Positions 26,137 to 35,704 are shown, numbered from the stretch's first letter. The stretch: 64,000 bases of DNA from Prochlorococcus marinus str. MIT 9401 (GCF_000760095.1 NZ_JNAR01000002.1:1-64000); one strand, 5' to 3'. Program-made: numbers and translations. The notes: generated by a model from the sequence alone, not told the origin.

Positions 26137-28160
26137 ATATCAATTCTATTTTTTCTAGTAAGAGTTTTTATTTAGGTTTATTTATAAGAGTTATATTTAT
26201 AATTTTTTTTGTACCAATAATACATATAGATTTATTTAATAACTTTATAATTCATTCTATTCAAAATCCTTCAATTGACCCTTGGGATAGTTTTCTTTCT
26301 AACGGAGGAGATCCACTTAGTTTTCCTTATGGATACATAATGCTTGCATTTTTGTCTCCTCTTTCATTTTTTGGTTTGATTATAGGATCGATATTTAATA
26401 ATTCGATTTATTTTTCCTCTTTAGGACTAGGCCTTTCTTTTTTACTAATTGACTATAGTGGACTTTTAATTTTTTCAAAGATATTTCCAAAAAATATTAA
26501 TGAAATTATTTCATATTACTGGCTTTCACCTTTATTGATTTATGTAACTTATTTTCATGGGCAGTTGGATTTACTTCCCTCTTTGATAATGTTATGCGGC
26601 TTTTTTTGCTTGATGAAGAGAAAGTTTAGTCTTTCAGGTTTTGTTTTTGGTATTGCATGCGCAGCAAAGTTAAGTATGGTCTTGGCAATTCCTTTTACTT
26701 TAATTTATCTTTGGCAAAATATGCGGTTGAGAGCGGCTTTTAGACCTTTTATTTTTTATTTTTGTTTAACAACAACTTTTCTATCATTAATTCCTTCCTT
26801 TCTTGAAGGATATAGAAAAATGGTTTTAGGAACTCCCCTAAAAAATAATATATTTTGGTTTTCAGTATCTTTTGATGGATTTACGATTTATATTTTGCCA
26901 ATAGTTTTCTCTATTTTAATTTATTTAATGTGGAGAATGTTAAAAACTAATTATGATCTTTTGGTCTCTTTTACAGGTATTTCATTTCTAATATCAATAT
27001 TAATGATGCCTCCAAATCCTGGCTGGTATTTATGGTCTTTACCATTTCTAATTTTTTATCAAATAAAAACTGATCTTCAAGGTAAATTTTTAATATCTCT
27101 TTTCTCAATTTTTTCAGTAATCCTACTATATCCTTTACATTCAGGATCTAATAATATTATATTCAAATCTTTCAATATATATAATGAGAATTCTAATAAT
27201 TCATTCATATATTCAATAATTTTATTCTTAGGCGTAATTATATGTCTTAGGTGGTATAGGGAAAGTATACAGAAAAATGATTATTTTATTTTAAGTAGAA
27301 GACCTCTTTGTATTGGGATTTCAGGTTCATCTCAAAGTGGTAAAAAACAATTATGTAATAATTTAAAAGATGTTTTTGGAGAAAGCTCTGTTAATCATAT
27401 TGATAGTAATAAATATCATAAGTGGTCAGATTATTCACCAATGAGGAGAACCTCTTCAATAAATGACCCCTTGAATTTTGATCTGTTAAAACTTTCTCAG
27501 ATTTTACAATTAAGCAAATTTAATAATTTTAATGAATTATCAAATAATAATAAGTTCCTAAGAAAATTAAATTTTCCGTCAAAAAGAATGGATTCAATAA
27601 TTATTTGTACTGGAATGCATATTTTTGCAGCAGATTCTTTAGCTGACAAATTTGATATAAAAATATTTATGGATCCTGCATTAAAGTTAAAGAAATTTTG
27701 GACAGAAGATTCTAAGAATAAAGTAAATGATGATTATTCTAAAGATTCAAAAAAGTTTAAAAATATATTTTTAAAACAAAAAAAAGTTTCGGATATAATT
27801 TTTTCAATAAAGCCGGTTAATGAAGATTTAAATGGTAAAGAACTTTTAGAAAAAATTCCTTTGAAATTAAAAGTTTATTTTTCAGATGCAATATTTGTTG
27901 ACAGATTATCTAAAGCTTTAATTTCAATATGCGGGGTTAAACTTGATAGTCAGATTAATTATGATAACCTATCAGCTATTATGACAATAGAAGGGGAAGT
28001 ATGGTCTGGTGATATAGAGTTGTTAGCTTTGCATCTGATACCTAATCTAGAAGAATTTTTAGATTTAAAACCCAAGTGGCAAGATGACGTATTTGGCATA
28101 ATGCAAATTATAGTTCTTTTGCAGATAGACCATACTTTGAATAAAGTTTATTTAAAATGA
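26133..28160 (+). CDS. Polytopic membrane protein fused to a PRK/uridine-kinase-like domain
   Basis: A 675-residue fusion. Residues about 1-385 hold around ten membrane helices resembling GT-C mannosyltransferases (WDSFLSNGGDPLSFPYGYIM in the first loop; LMMPPNPGWYLWSLPFLIFY later). From about residue 395, a P-loop kinase-like domain begins with CIGISGSSQSGKKQLCNNL, followed by NHIDSNKYHKWSDYSP as in uridine kinase and phosphoribulokinase. The canonical GxxxxGK[ST] ends in Lys here rather than Ser/Thr, so catalysis is uncertain. The C-terminal 100 residues are unassigned. I use ATG at 26133, giving an ATGA overlap with the GDPD-like gene; the downstream HAD gene also overlaps by ATGA. Confidence 0.72.
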   Translation: MNINSIFSSKSFYLGLFIRVIFIIFFVPIIHIDLFNNFIIHSIQNPSIDPWDSFLSNGGDPLSFPYGYIMLAFLSPLSFFGLIIGSIFNNSIYFSSLGLGLSFLLIDYSGLLIFSKIFPKNINEIISYYWLSPLLIYVTYFHGQLDLLPSLIMLCGFFCLMKRKFSLSGFVFGIACAAKLSMVLAIPFTLIYLWQNMRLRAAFRPFIFYFCLTTTFLSLIPSFLEGYRKMVLGTPLKNNIFWFSVSFDGFTIYILPIVFSILIYLMWRMLKTNYDLLVSFTGISFLISILMMPPNPGWYLWSLPFLIFYQIKTDLQGKFLISLFSIFSVILLYPLHSGSNNIIFKSFNIYNENSNNSFIYSIILFLGVIICLRWYRESIQKNDYFILSRRPLCIGISGSSQSGKKQLCNNLKDVFGESSVNHIDSNKYHKWSDYSPMRRTSSINDPLNFDLLKLSQILQLSKFNNFNELSNNNKFLRKLNFPSKRMDSIIICTGMHIFAADSLADKFDIKIFMDPALKLKKFWTEDSKNKVNDDYSKDSKKFKNIFLKQKKVSDIIFSIKPVNEDLNGKELLEKIPLKLKVYFSDAIFVDRLSKALISICGVKLDSQINYDNLSAIMTIEGEVWSGDIELLALHLIPNLEEFLDLKPKWQDDVFGIMQIIVLLQIDHTLNKVYLK

Positions 28161-28903
28161 CATTTAATATAATTAATAAAAAATCATTTATTGAAATACC
28201 CAAGGCAATTATTTTTGATACAGACAACACACTGTACCCATATAAGCCATCTCATAAAGTAGCATTAAAGGCTGCAATTAATAAAGCATCAAAAATTCTT
28301 TCTATTTCAGAAAGTGAATTTAAGAAAGCTTATTTAATTTCTAGGGAGGAAGTTAAATATAGATTGGGTGAAGTTGCTAGTTCGCATAGCCGATTATTGT
28401 ATTTTCAAAGAGCCATTGAAATTCTAGGTCTCCAATCTCAGATATTGCTTTCATTAGACTTAGAACAAACTTATTGGAGAACTTTTTTGCAAAATAGTGA
28501 ATTATTTCCTAATGTAATTGAACTATTAAAAATCTTAAAAAAACAAAATATTAAGACTGCAATTGTCACTGATTTGACTGCTCAAATTCAATTCAGAAAA
28601 ATTATATATTTTGGTTTAGAAGATTATTTTGACTACATAGTCACTTCAGAAGAATCTGGAAAAGACAAACCTTTTCAAAATTCGTTTGAGTTAGTTCTCA
28701 AAAAATTAGATATTGAGGCAAATAAGTGCTGGATGATTGGAGATTCTTTTAATTCGGATATGGTTGGATCTAATAAACTTGGTATAGTAAGTATTCATAA
28801 AAAAGAGAGGAGTCATTTCTTTAAAAAAGAAGTTTCTTATGTTGATGCAGAGTTTAGTGAATTTAAGTCCCTTCAAGATTTTTTCATAAGTAATATATTC
28901 TAG
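28157..28903 (+). CDS. HAD-superfamily hydrolase (pyrimidine 5'-nucleotidase-like)
   Basis: A 248-residue HAD phosphatase. Motif I is AIIFDTDNTLYPYKPSH (nucleophile Asp in FDTDNTLY), motif II is TAIVTDLTAQIQ, the motif III lysine falls in ESGKDKPFQNSF, and motif IV is CWMIGDSFNSDMVGSNKLG. The NTLYPY sequence is typical of the pyrimidine 5'-nucleotidase branch. It overlaps the fusion gene upstream by 4 bp (ATGA), so its substrate may be the phosphorylated intermediate of this cassette. It is the last plus-strand gene before about 220 bp of AT-rich DNA in which I see nothing. Confidence 0.88.
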   Translation: MTFNIINKKSFIEIPKAIIFDTDNTLYPYKPSHKVALKAAINKASKILSISESEFKKAYLISREEVKYRLGEVASSHSRLLYFQRAIEILGLQSQILLSLDLEQTYWRTFLQNSELFPNVIELLKILKKQNIKTAIVTDLTAQIQFRKIIYFGLEDYFDYIVTSEESGKDKPFQNSFELVLKKLDIEANKCWMIGDSFNSDMVGSNKLGIVSIHKKERSHFFKKEVSYVDAEFSEFKSLQDFFISNIF

Positions 28904-29124
28904 AAAATTTCATAAATTTATAAATAGTTTTTATAAGCATTTAAGTTATAAATATCTTTTTAAAAAAATTAGCTAAATCTAATAATTATTTAGTTCAATA
29001 CTTTTATTCTAAAAAGCAAAAATTTATAAATAATAGATATATATTTCAGCGTTAGTAATAAATTTTTTCATACTTTAAAATTAATAAAAATTTTTTTGTT
29101 GGTTTTTAACATTTAACTTTTTAT

Positions 29125-30180
29125 TTACAAAAAATTATCATCCAATTCAATACGATTAATATTATCATTAACTATCTTTGTCAGTTTCAAAGGGAAGAAT
29201 TTTTTTAGTCTTAGTAAGCTGTCCAAAGGTTGAAATATGTTATAAATTATTCTATCCCTTATTGTATTTGATATAAAATATTTCTTCTCATCCAATGAAA
29301 ACTTTCTGTAATTTTTCAAGAAAATTTTTGGATAATTTAAACCTATTAATTTATATATTCTGAAGCGAAAAAAATTTTCAAAAATAAACAAAAGAAATAT
29401 TTCAAAAAAGTTATTTCTTTTGATTGGACTTAGACTTCCTCTCCAAAAAATATTAAATTTTCTTAAAAATACAATTGATACTAAGGATGGGCTAATATTT
29501 TTTGCAAAATATATTTTATTTAATGAATTATCAATTGGTAAAAGCTCTAATTTTGTATCAATAAAAGTTTCTAATTCCTTTTTGAAGAAACTTTCATTTT
29601 TAAAAAATTTTTCGCAATCAACTTTTATTACTTTTTCAAATTTTTTAATTTCTTTGATATATTTATTGAATCTTAATCGAGAGAGGAGCGATATGCCCTT
29701 TTTTGTTTTTATAAATAAATCAATATTTTCTATCCCACCTCTTTTAATATATTCAGTGTAAATTGAAGCATATAGATCGTATCTATTTCTTGTAGTGATA
29801 ATAAAATATAAATCAAAGTAATCTTTTAATGAATTGTGAAGTCTTTTTGGTACCTGTAAAGCTGTACTCCCGAACCAATCTGTGCCTGAAGAAAATCCTT
29901 CTTCAGAGATAAGGTAGATGTTATTTTTTTTATTATTTTTAAAATTATGAAATTTTATAGTTTCTTCTAATAATTTTAATGATTTTTCTGGTTCAAAATC
30001 TAAATCATTTGAATACATTACATAATTATTAAAATTAAGTATGCTTGCATATTGCGATGAATTACTTTTTCCCAGAAAAGTTATATTTCCCATTCTAGGG
30101 AAAAATCTATTTTGCAGAAATGTAGTTCCTGTTTTATGGAGTCCTAAATGTATAATTAATTTTCTTTTCGGAAGACCCAT
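29125..30180 (-). CDS. Sulfotransferase-like protein
   Basis: A 351-residue protein opening with KLIIHLGLHKTGTTFLQNRF (residues 7-26), which is the 5'-phosphosulfate-binding P-loop of PAPS-dependent sulfotransferases. YFIITTRNRYDLYASIYTEY at about residues 133-152 fits the 3'-phosphate-binding segment (R...S). No signal peptide is seen. It would add sulfate to a glycan, giving a negatively charged surface; the substrate is unknown. The gene is alone on the minus strand between two plus-strand operons. The C-terminal third is hydrophobic and aromatic-rich and is less clearly part of the domain. Confidence 0.78.
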   Translation of the reverse strand: MGLPKRKLIIHLGLHKTGTTFLQNRFFPRMGNITFLGKSNSSQYASILNFNNYVMYSNDLDFEPEKSLKLLEETIKFHNFKNNKKNNIYLISEEGFSSGTDWFGSTALQVPKRLHNSLKDYFDLYFIITTRNRYDLYASIYTEYIKRGGIENIDLFIKTKKGISLLSRLRFNKYIKEIKKFEKVIKVDCEKFFKNESFFKKELETFIDTKLELLPIDNSLNKIYFAKNISPSLVSIVFLRKFNIFWRGSLSPIKRNNFFEIFLLFIFENFFRFRIYKLIGLNYPKIFLKNYRKFSLDEKKYFISNTIRDRIIYNIFQPLDSLLRLKKFFPLKLTKIVNDNINRIELDDNFL

Positions 30181-30349
30181 TTCTTTAGACTTATTTGCAA
30201 ATATAGTTTAATTATTTTTTACATATTAATATTTTAACTTTCAGGAAAGAAATTTAAATATTGTATTTATCGATTTTTATAAAATTTTGCATATATTTAC
30301 ATATTAATTTATTTGATTTAATATGAATTCTGAAAATAAATTTTGTTAG

Positions 30350-31417
30350 ATGAGTTATATAGTAAAAAGAAAAGATATATTAATTATTTTTCCTCATGGA
30401 TTAGGAGATTTTATACACTTAAGCGGAGTTTTTAAAAATTTATTTAATACAAAAAAAGTAAATATTTATTTTGCTCTTACTGACTATGTAATTTCTGCCA
30501 AACTCCCGGAAAGATATACTTTTATAAAGGGAATTATCCCTTTAACAAATCCTTATTCTTCTTACTTAATAAAGCCTAGAATAGATTCTATTCAAAGAAT
30601 TATAAAAAAATTTGAAATATATTTTGATGAAGTTTTTGACATCAAATTAAATAAAAGTATAAATTCAAATGCAATTAAAGATGTATCTAAAATTTTTCAT
30701 ATTAATCCATCTAATGATCTTAAACCTTTTTTCCCTATTCTTAATAAAGAAAAAAAAATTGCCCTTCAATTACTGCCAATTTACAAAATAAATAGTTCAA
30801 AAAAATTGTACTTTAGGCATTTAACTTCTTCAGATATGAGAAGAAATGTTAGAAAAAAAGTTAATCCAGAAAATTTTATAGAAATTGGTAAAAACTATAA
30901 CTATCAAAAATGGCCCCTCGGTGTTGCTGCCTACTTAATGAAAAAATCAAATCATGTAGAATTAGTAGATTCATGCATGTTGCATATTGCAGCTGCAATT
31001 AAAAAGGATGTAGATATCGCCTATCTTACAGAGAATGTTAGAAAAGATGGTTATACTCCCCCTCCAGATCTAGAAGTAAAGAATAAATATAAAAAAAATA
31101 TAAATACAGAATCTAGATTTAAATATATTTTGAATAGGCTCCGAATATCATTAAGAGCATTAATTCCTTTTATTACTCTCTCTAATCTAGTAGTTAAAAC
31201 TAAAAATTATAAAAAATTTATAATATCAATAGTGATAAAAAAACAAACTAACTTTTTTATAAATAAATGTTTGTTTTTATTAAAAATAGAAGATACCCGA
31301 AATAGAGTTGTCTATTTTGATCTGCTTATTAATTTTCCTTTTAGTAAATTATTCGATAATATGGATTATGAAAAAAGAAGATCTTTAATAAAAAAAATTA
31401 TTGCTTTAATAAAATAA
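30350..31417 (+). CDS. GT9-like (heptosyltransferase-fold) protein of unknown specificity
   Basis: A 355-residue protein. The N-terminus ILIIFPHGLGDFIHLSGVFK has the G-DxhHhs pattern of GT9 heptosyltransferases (usual form GDxLxxTP), and VELVDSCMLHIAAAIKKDVD resembles the conserved D/S...H block that binds the nucleotide. The region between is shorter than in a standard GT9, and about 100 residues follow the fold, so it is probably a distant or altered relative. Its TAA overlaps the ATG of asnB by one base (TAATG), making it the first gene of a coupled operon through 38556. Confidence 0.6.
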   Translation: MSYIVKRKDILIIFPHGLGDFIHLSGVFKNLFNTKKVNIYFALTDYVISAKLPERYTFIKGIIPLTNPYSSYLIKPRIDSIQRIIKKFEIYFDEVFDIKLNKSINSNAIKDVSKIFHINPSNDLKPFFPILNKEKKIALQLLPIYKINSSKKLYFRHLTSSDMRRNVRKKVNPENFIEIGKNYNYQKWPLGVAAYLMKKSNHVELVDSCMLHIAAAIKKDVDIAYLTENVRKDGYTPPPDLEVKNKYKKNINTESRFKYILNRLRISLRALIPFITLSNLVVKTKNYKKFIISIVIKKQTNFFINKCLFLLKIEDTRNRVVYFDLLINFPFSKLFDNMDYEKRRSLIKKIIALIK

Positions 31418-33201
31418 TGTGTGGTTTTTTAGGAGTTTTTGGGAATTCCAAATTTAATAAAATAATTGAGGATAGTAAAGTACTATCACATAGAGGAAAA
31501 GATGATGAAGGTGTTGTTAAAAACGATGATGGTGCTCTTAAATTTTTTAGATTATCGATAAATGATCTTTCTGAGAATGGCAACCAACCTTTCAAAATTA
31601 ATAATCAATATATAGCTATTAACGGTGAAATATATAATCATGAAGATCTTAGATTATCTTTAGAAAAACAAAATGTTTATGTAGAAAAAGGTTCTTCTGA
31701 TTGCAAGATTGCTTCTTTAAACCTAGTTAAAAACAATATTTCTGATTTGGAGGGAATGTTCGCAGGCGTAATTTGGGATACTGAGAAGAAGACAATTTCC
31801 TTATTTAGAGATCATTTAGGAATTAAGCCTCTATATTACCTTGTGGATAATCAAAGTAATTACTTGATTTATGCATCTGAAATTAAAGCTATTTTGGAAA
31901 TTTTTAAGGATAAAATTTCTAATAATGAATTGGTAAGTTATATTTTATTCAATGGATTGGATACAGAAGAGACTTTATATGAAAATATTAAATCAGTTAA
32001 GCCTGGAGAAAAAATAAAATTTTGGATTGAAAAATCTGGCGAAATCAAGAGTTGTCAAACCAACTTTTTTGATTCAAATTATAAGATATTAAAAGATCCA
32101 ATAGAAGTAATAATACCTACAGTTGAGGATGCTTTGATTCATGCAGTTGATTTACATACAAAAATGGATGTTAATTACGCATTTCAATTGAGTGGAGGAT
32201 TAGATTCCTCATTACTTTGTGCCTTGGAAAAAAAAATTTTTTCAAGAAATATCTACACTTTTTCTATCTCTTTGCCTGATGCGGGCAAATATAATGAATT
32301 TGAAAATCAACAAAAAGTATCATCATATTTAAATAGTAACCATGTCGATATTCCTTTTACAAAAAAAGACTTTATAGAAGATATTGAACATCTTAGTTAC
32401 ATTAATGACTTTCCACTGATTCATCCTAATTCAGTTCCAATTTATAAGCTAGCTAAGATTGCAAGAGAGAATTTTAAAGTCTTAATTTCTGGAGAAGGTG
32501 CTGATGAACTTTTTATGGGTTATCCAAAGTATACTTATGCCATTCATGAAAAAACACTAAATTTATTTGGTAAGCTTTTATTTTTAAATAATATAATACC
32601 TAGAGTTGGTAAATTTAAATCTTTATTTTTTTTATTAAATAATCAGAAAAGCGCTCTTAAAGCTTTTCTAAGTACTAGGCGAGAAAAACAAAATATTTTT
32701 AATAATCAATTTAATTATGATTTCAGAAAAATTGAAAAGAGTTTTGATTTAGGGAAAACGATTCAAAATGATGATATGTTTTTTAGCCTATATTGGCTTC
32801 TAAGTAGATATGATAGATTTACAATGTGTGCAAATGTAGAGGGTAGAGTTCCTTATTGCGATAAAAAACTCTTTGATATATGTAGATCTATTCCTACTAA
32901 ATATAATTTAAAAAGAGGATATAAGAAATTTATATTGAAAAATATTGCTTTAAAATATTTACCTATAGAAATCGTATTACAAAATAAAATAGGATTTTCA
33001 TTACCACTAGAAAAATGGTTTACAGATTCTAGTTTTTTTATCTCATATATGAATTATTTGCTCAAATCAGATTTTTTATCAGAGTTAAATATTGAACTGA
33101 ACAATGAAATAAGAAATTGCAATGCTGAATTAATAATTAAAAAGGATATTAATTTAGCTTGGAAGATTTTTTCAATTGCAATTTGGCTAAGAAATAAATG
33201 A
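31417..33201 (+). CDS. asnB: Asparagine synthetase B-type amidotransferase
   Basis: A 594-residue glutamine-dependent amidotransferase. It begins MCGFLGVFG, so the N-terminal cysteine nucleophile is correctly placed, followed by a class II glutaminase domain (SHRGKDDEG, FRLSINDL, AINGEIYNHEDL). The synthetase domain has the PP-loop FQLSGGLDSSLLCALEKK and ISGEGADELFMGYPKY. In surface-polysaccharide clusters such enzymes often amidate uronic acids rather than making asparagine; that is inference here. ATG at 31417 overlaps the preceding stop (TAATG), and its TGA overlaps the next ATG (ATGA). Confidence 0.9.
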   Translation: MCGFLGVFGNSKFNKIIEDSKVLSHRGKDDEGVVKNDDGALKFFRLSINDLSENGNQPFKINNQYIAINGEIYNHEDLRLSLEKQNVYVEKGSSDCKIASLNLVKNNISDLEGMFAGVIWDTEKKTISLFRDHLGIKPLYYLVDNQSNYLIYASEIKAILEIFKDKISNNELVSYILFNGLDTEETLYENIKSVKPGEKIKFWIEKSGEIKSCQTNFFDSNYKILKDPIEVIIPTVEDALIHAVDLHTKMDVNYAFQLSGGLDSSLLCALEKKIFSRNIYTFSISLPDAGKYNEFENQQKVSSYLNSNHVDIPFTKKDFIEDIEHLSYINDFPLIHPNSVPIYKLAKIARENFKVLISGEGADELFMGYPKYTYAIHEKTLNLFGKLLFLNNIIPRVGKFKSLFFLLNNQKSALKAFLSTRREKQNIFNNQFNYDFRKIEKSFDLGKTIQNDDMFFSLYWLLSRYDRFTMCANVEGRVPYCDKKLFDICRSIPTKYNLKRGYKKFILKNIALKYLPIEIVLQNKIGFSLPLEKWFTDSSFFISYMNYLLKSDFLSELNIELNNEIRNCNAELIIKKDINLAWKIFSIAIWLRNK

Positions 33202-34814
33202 AAAAACTTTTTTTTATAATATCAAGAAATAAAAATATTAATTTAGATAAAAATCTAACATATACTAAATTTAAATCAAAAAATAATAATCTGAATTGTA
33301 TTTTTTCAAAAGGGAGATTGTTTTGTAAAAAATTAGATAACTATCTAGAAATATATGATGATCCATTGGTAAGCAATTTAAAAATCTTTATTGATAATGA
33401 TGAATTTGTAGTACAAGCTGACCAATTTTCTTCTAGATGGATTTTCTATTTTAAAACTGCTAATTTATTTATTATTTCTGATTCTATAGATTTCATAATT
33501 GAAATAGCATCATCAAATGGATACAAACTTGATATCGCACCCTCTGCAATTCCTCAGGTTATACAGTCCTCATATATATATCAGACTAATTCTACTTATA
33601 TTACGGGAATCAATAAAATCGATTCTGGGATTAAAATGAATTTATGTTTAAAAAGCTTTAGATCTTCTTTTAAAAAAACAAATTTTGAAAAATTTTGTCT
33701 GAATAATCAGCAGCAAAAATTTAATCTTAAAAATGTTTCTCGCTTAATTGAAGACAAATTATTAGATAATTTATCGAAATTAAAAAATAAAAAAATAGCA
33801 ATAATGCAGTCTGCAGGATTGGATAGTAGGTTGATATTATTATTGTGCTTAAAAGCTGGAATAAAACCTGATTTAATTACCTTTGGTCAATCTACAGTCA
33901 ACAAAAGCGATTTTTATGTTTCATCTTTATTAGCTTCACATTTTAATTTAAATTTAATTCCTTTCAGAATCGATTCAAATAATATAAAAAAAAATGATGA
34001 ATTTCTTTCTGCTTCAAACTATTCAAATTTATGGATGTTAGCAAAACTTCCTAAAGAGTTTTTTGAATATCTTAAGAATTATGATTATTTACTAAGAGGC
34101 GACGGAGACGGTCTTTTTGGTTGGAAAGATGGATCTGCTAACTTGAATGATATGCTTCATAGATTAGAAATAACTCCTATTTCATATGTATTTGATTATT
34201 TGAAAAATTATTTAGAAGATAAATCAACTGATTTAATGTCTTTATATATTAATGCTTCTGAAATATATACTTTTAGCAGAAATCTTAAAAAATTTAATGT
34301 TTACAATTCAGGTTATTTTTATAGAATATTTAGACAAGAAAATCTTATCTCTAGTCATATTTCGACACTTAATAAATTTTCCAATATATATAATCCACTT
34401 TTAGATCAATATGTATTGAATCAATTTGATAAGTTAGAGGGAAAATATAAATTTGATAAAAGTCTTTTGAGATTCCTAACTAAAAAGTTAGAGTTGGAAT
34501 TATCTTCACCAGTTATTGAAGATAATATCGGTCCAAGTTGGAATAATAATATAGATAATTTTTTATCCAAAACTAATAAAATTTTTGAAAAAGAAATTAA
34601 AGATCAATTTAATTATTCAGAAAACTATTCAATAAAAACTTCTAGAAAAAAAACGATTTTCTTTAGAAAGGTTTTTGAAAAATTTAAGAAAATAAGGATA
34701 TTTCGTTTCCTTGCAATTTTTTTAAAACTATCAAAACCTACTCCTTCTTTTTCTTATGATTCAGGTTATAGACTATATGCCTTGGCAAAGCTGAAAAAGA
34801 AAATAAATGGATAA
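33198..34814 (+). CDS. Asparagine synthetase-like protein lacking the glutaminase cysteine
   Basis: A 538-residue paralogue of AsnB. It opens MKKLFFIISRN, so the Cys2 nucleophile is missing, and its N-terminal 180 residues keep only a weak outline of the glutaminase fold (SSRWIFYFKTANLFIISDSI). The synthetase domain retains an altered PP-loop IAIMQSAGLDSRLILLLC and LLRGDGDGLFGWKDGS. It might use ammonia, a different donor, or a glutaminase in trans, for example from the adjacent AsnB. It overlaps asnB by 4 bp and the next gene by 8 bp, which argues that the pair works together. Confidence 0.78.
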   Translation: MKKLFFIISRNKNINLDKNLTYTKFKSKNNNLNCIFSKGRLFCKKLDNYLEIYDDPLVSNLKIFIDNDEFVVQADQFSSRWIFYFKTANLFIISDSIDFIIEIASSNGYKLDIAPSAIPQVIQSSYIYQTNSTYITGINKIDSGIKMNLCLKSFRSSFKKTNFEKFCLNNQQQKFNLKNVSRLIEDKLLDNLSKLKNKKIAIMQSAGLDSRLILLLCLKAGIKPDLITFGQSTVNKSDFYVSSLLASHFNLNLIPFRIDSNNIKKNDEFLSASNYSNLWMLAKLPKEFFEYLKNYDYLLRGDGDGLFGWKDGSANLNDMLHRLEITPISYVFDYLKNYLEDKSTDLMSLYINASEIYTFSRNLKKFNVYNSGYFYRIFRQENLISSHISTLNKFSNIYNPLLDQYVLNQFDKLEGKYKFDKSLLRFLTKKLELELSSPVIEDNIGPSWNNNIDNFLSKTNKIFEKEIKDQFNYSENYSIKTSRKKTIFFRKVFEKFKKIRIFRFLAIFLKLSKPTPSFSYDSGYRLYALAKLKKKING

Positions 34815-35703
34815 GAAATTTTTATATAGCGGACATTTTGGTGATTTGTTTATAGTTTTATCTAAATTAAAAGCTTATATTAGTAAAAATAATATTGAAA
34901 AAATATCACTTACAAGGGTAAATTTTAATACCCCCTCACCATTTGATAAATCTATAAAAGAAATGGTGGATACCCTGGAATGGTGTGATTTCAATACTTA
35001 TCCCGAAATAGTTTCCAACTGCTTTCAGATAAAAAAGATATTAGAGAAAACTAAATTAAAATATATATCGCCATATATGAATGGATTTGATTTAGAAAAT
35101 GAATTCTTGAGTGATGGATGTAAATTACCTGAAGGTATTTATCCATTTTCTTTTAAACCAATTCTTCCAATAGATATCAATTTAAAAAAAAAGATTGTTT
35201 TAATACATAAGCAATCAGGCAAATGGGGGGGGAATTACAAAGAAATTTCTTTGACTTCTGTTTCTAAATTTTTTCCTAATTCCAAAAATATTTGTTTTCT
35301 TCTTACTGGTATAGGTGATTATCTTAGTGATGATATTAATAATTTTTGCTCTAAACATAATGTAATTAATCTTATAGATAAATTCAATGATGTAAGAGAT
35401 TGGATGCATTTAATTCATTTTGTTGACTTGGTAATTACTCCAGAGGGCTTTCCAGCATTTTATTCTATGTCTCTTTTAAAACCAACTATTTTTTTATACG
35501 AAGTTCCTGATATTCTAAGAAGGGCTTCAGTAGCGTGGATAGCTAATTCATTCTCAAATATAAATACAAACATATCATTAAAGGAAAAGATTGACTATAA
35601 AATCAGAAAAACATTTTCATTAAAACCTTCTAATTTATGTTTAAATGATTCCCATGACTTAAAAATCTATATAAAAAAAGTTTTAAATAAAACTAATCTT
35701 TAA
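34807..35703 (+). CDS. GT9-like protein of unknown specificity
   Basis: A 298-residue protein that begins FLYSGHFGDLFIVLSKLKAY, with a G-x-GD-like loop as in GT9 heptosyltransferases. A C-terminal half shows KIVLIHKQSGKWGGNYKEIS, CFLLTGIGDYL and DLVITPEGFPAFYSMSLLKP, which parallels the GT9 region binding ADP-sugar, with a Glu-Gly in place of the usual Asp-Ser/Thr. I infer a distant GT-B glycosyltransferase. It overlaps the asnB-like gene by 8 bp, and the polymerase-like gene follows within two bases. Confidence 0.58.
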   Translation: MDKKFLYSGHFGDLFIVLSKLKAYISKNNIEKISLTRVNFNTPSPFDKSIKEMVDTLEWCDFNTYPEIVSNCFQIKKILEKTKLKYISPYMNGFDLENEFLSDGCKLPEGIYPFSFKPILPIDINLKKKIVLIHKQSGKWGGNYKEISLTSVSKFFPNSKNICFLLTGIGDYLSDDINNFCSKHNVINLIDKFNDVRDWMHLIHFVDLVITPEGFPAFYSMSLLKPTIFLYEVPDILRRASVAWIANSFSNINTNISLKEKIDYKIRKTFSLKPSNLCLNDSHDLKIYIKKVLNKTNL

Positions 35704-35704
35704 T

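Noticed and set aside
28904-29124. Hidden gene or RNA in the 220-bp gap before the sulfotransferase
   Set aside because: No reading frame, hairpin or repeat could be supported; it is simple AT-rich spacer.
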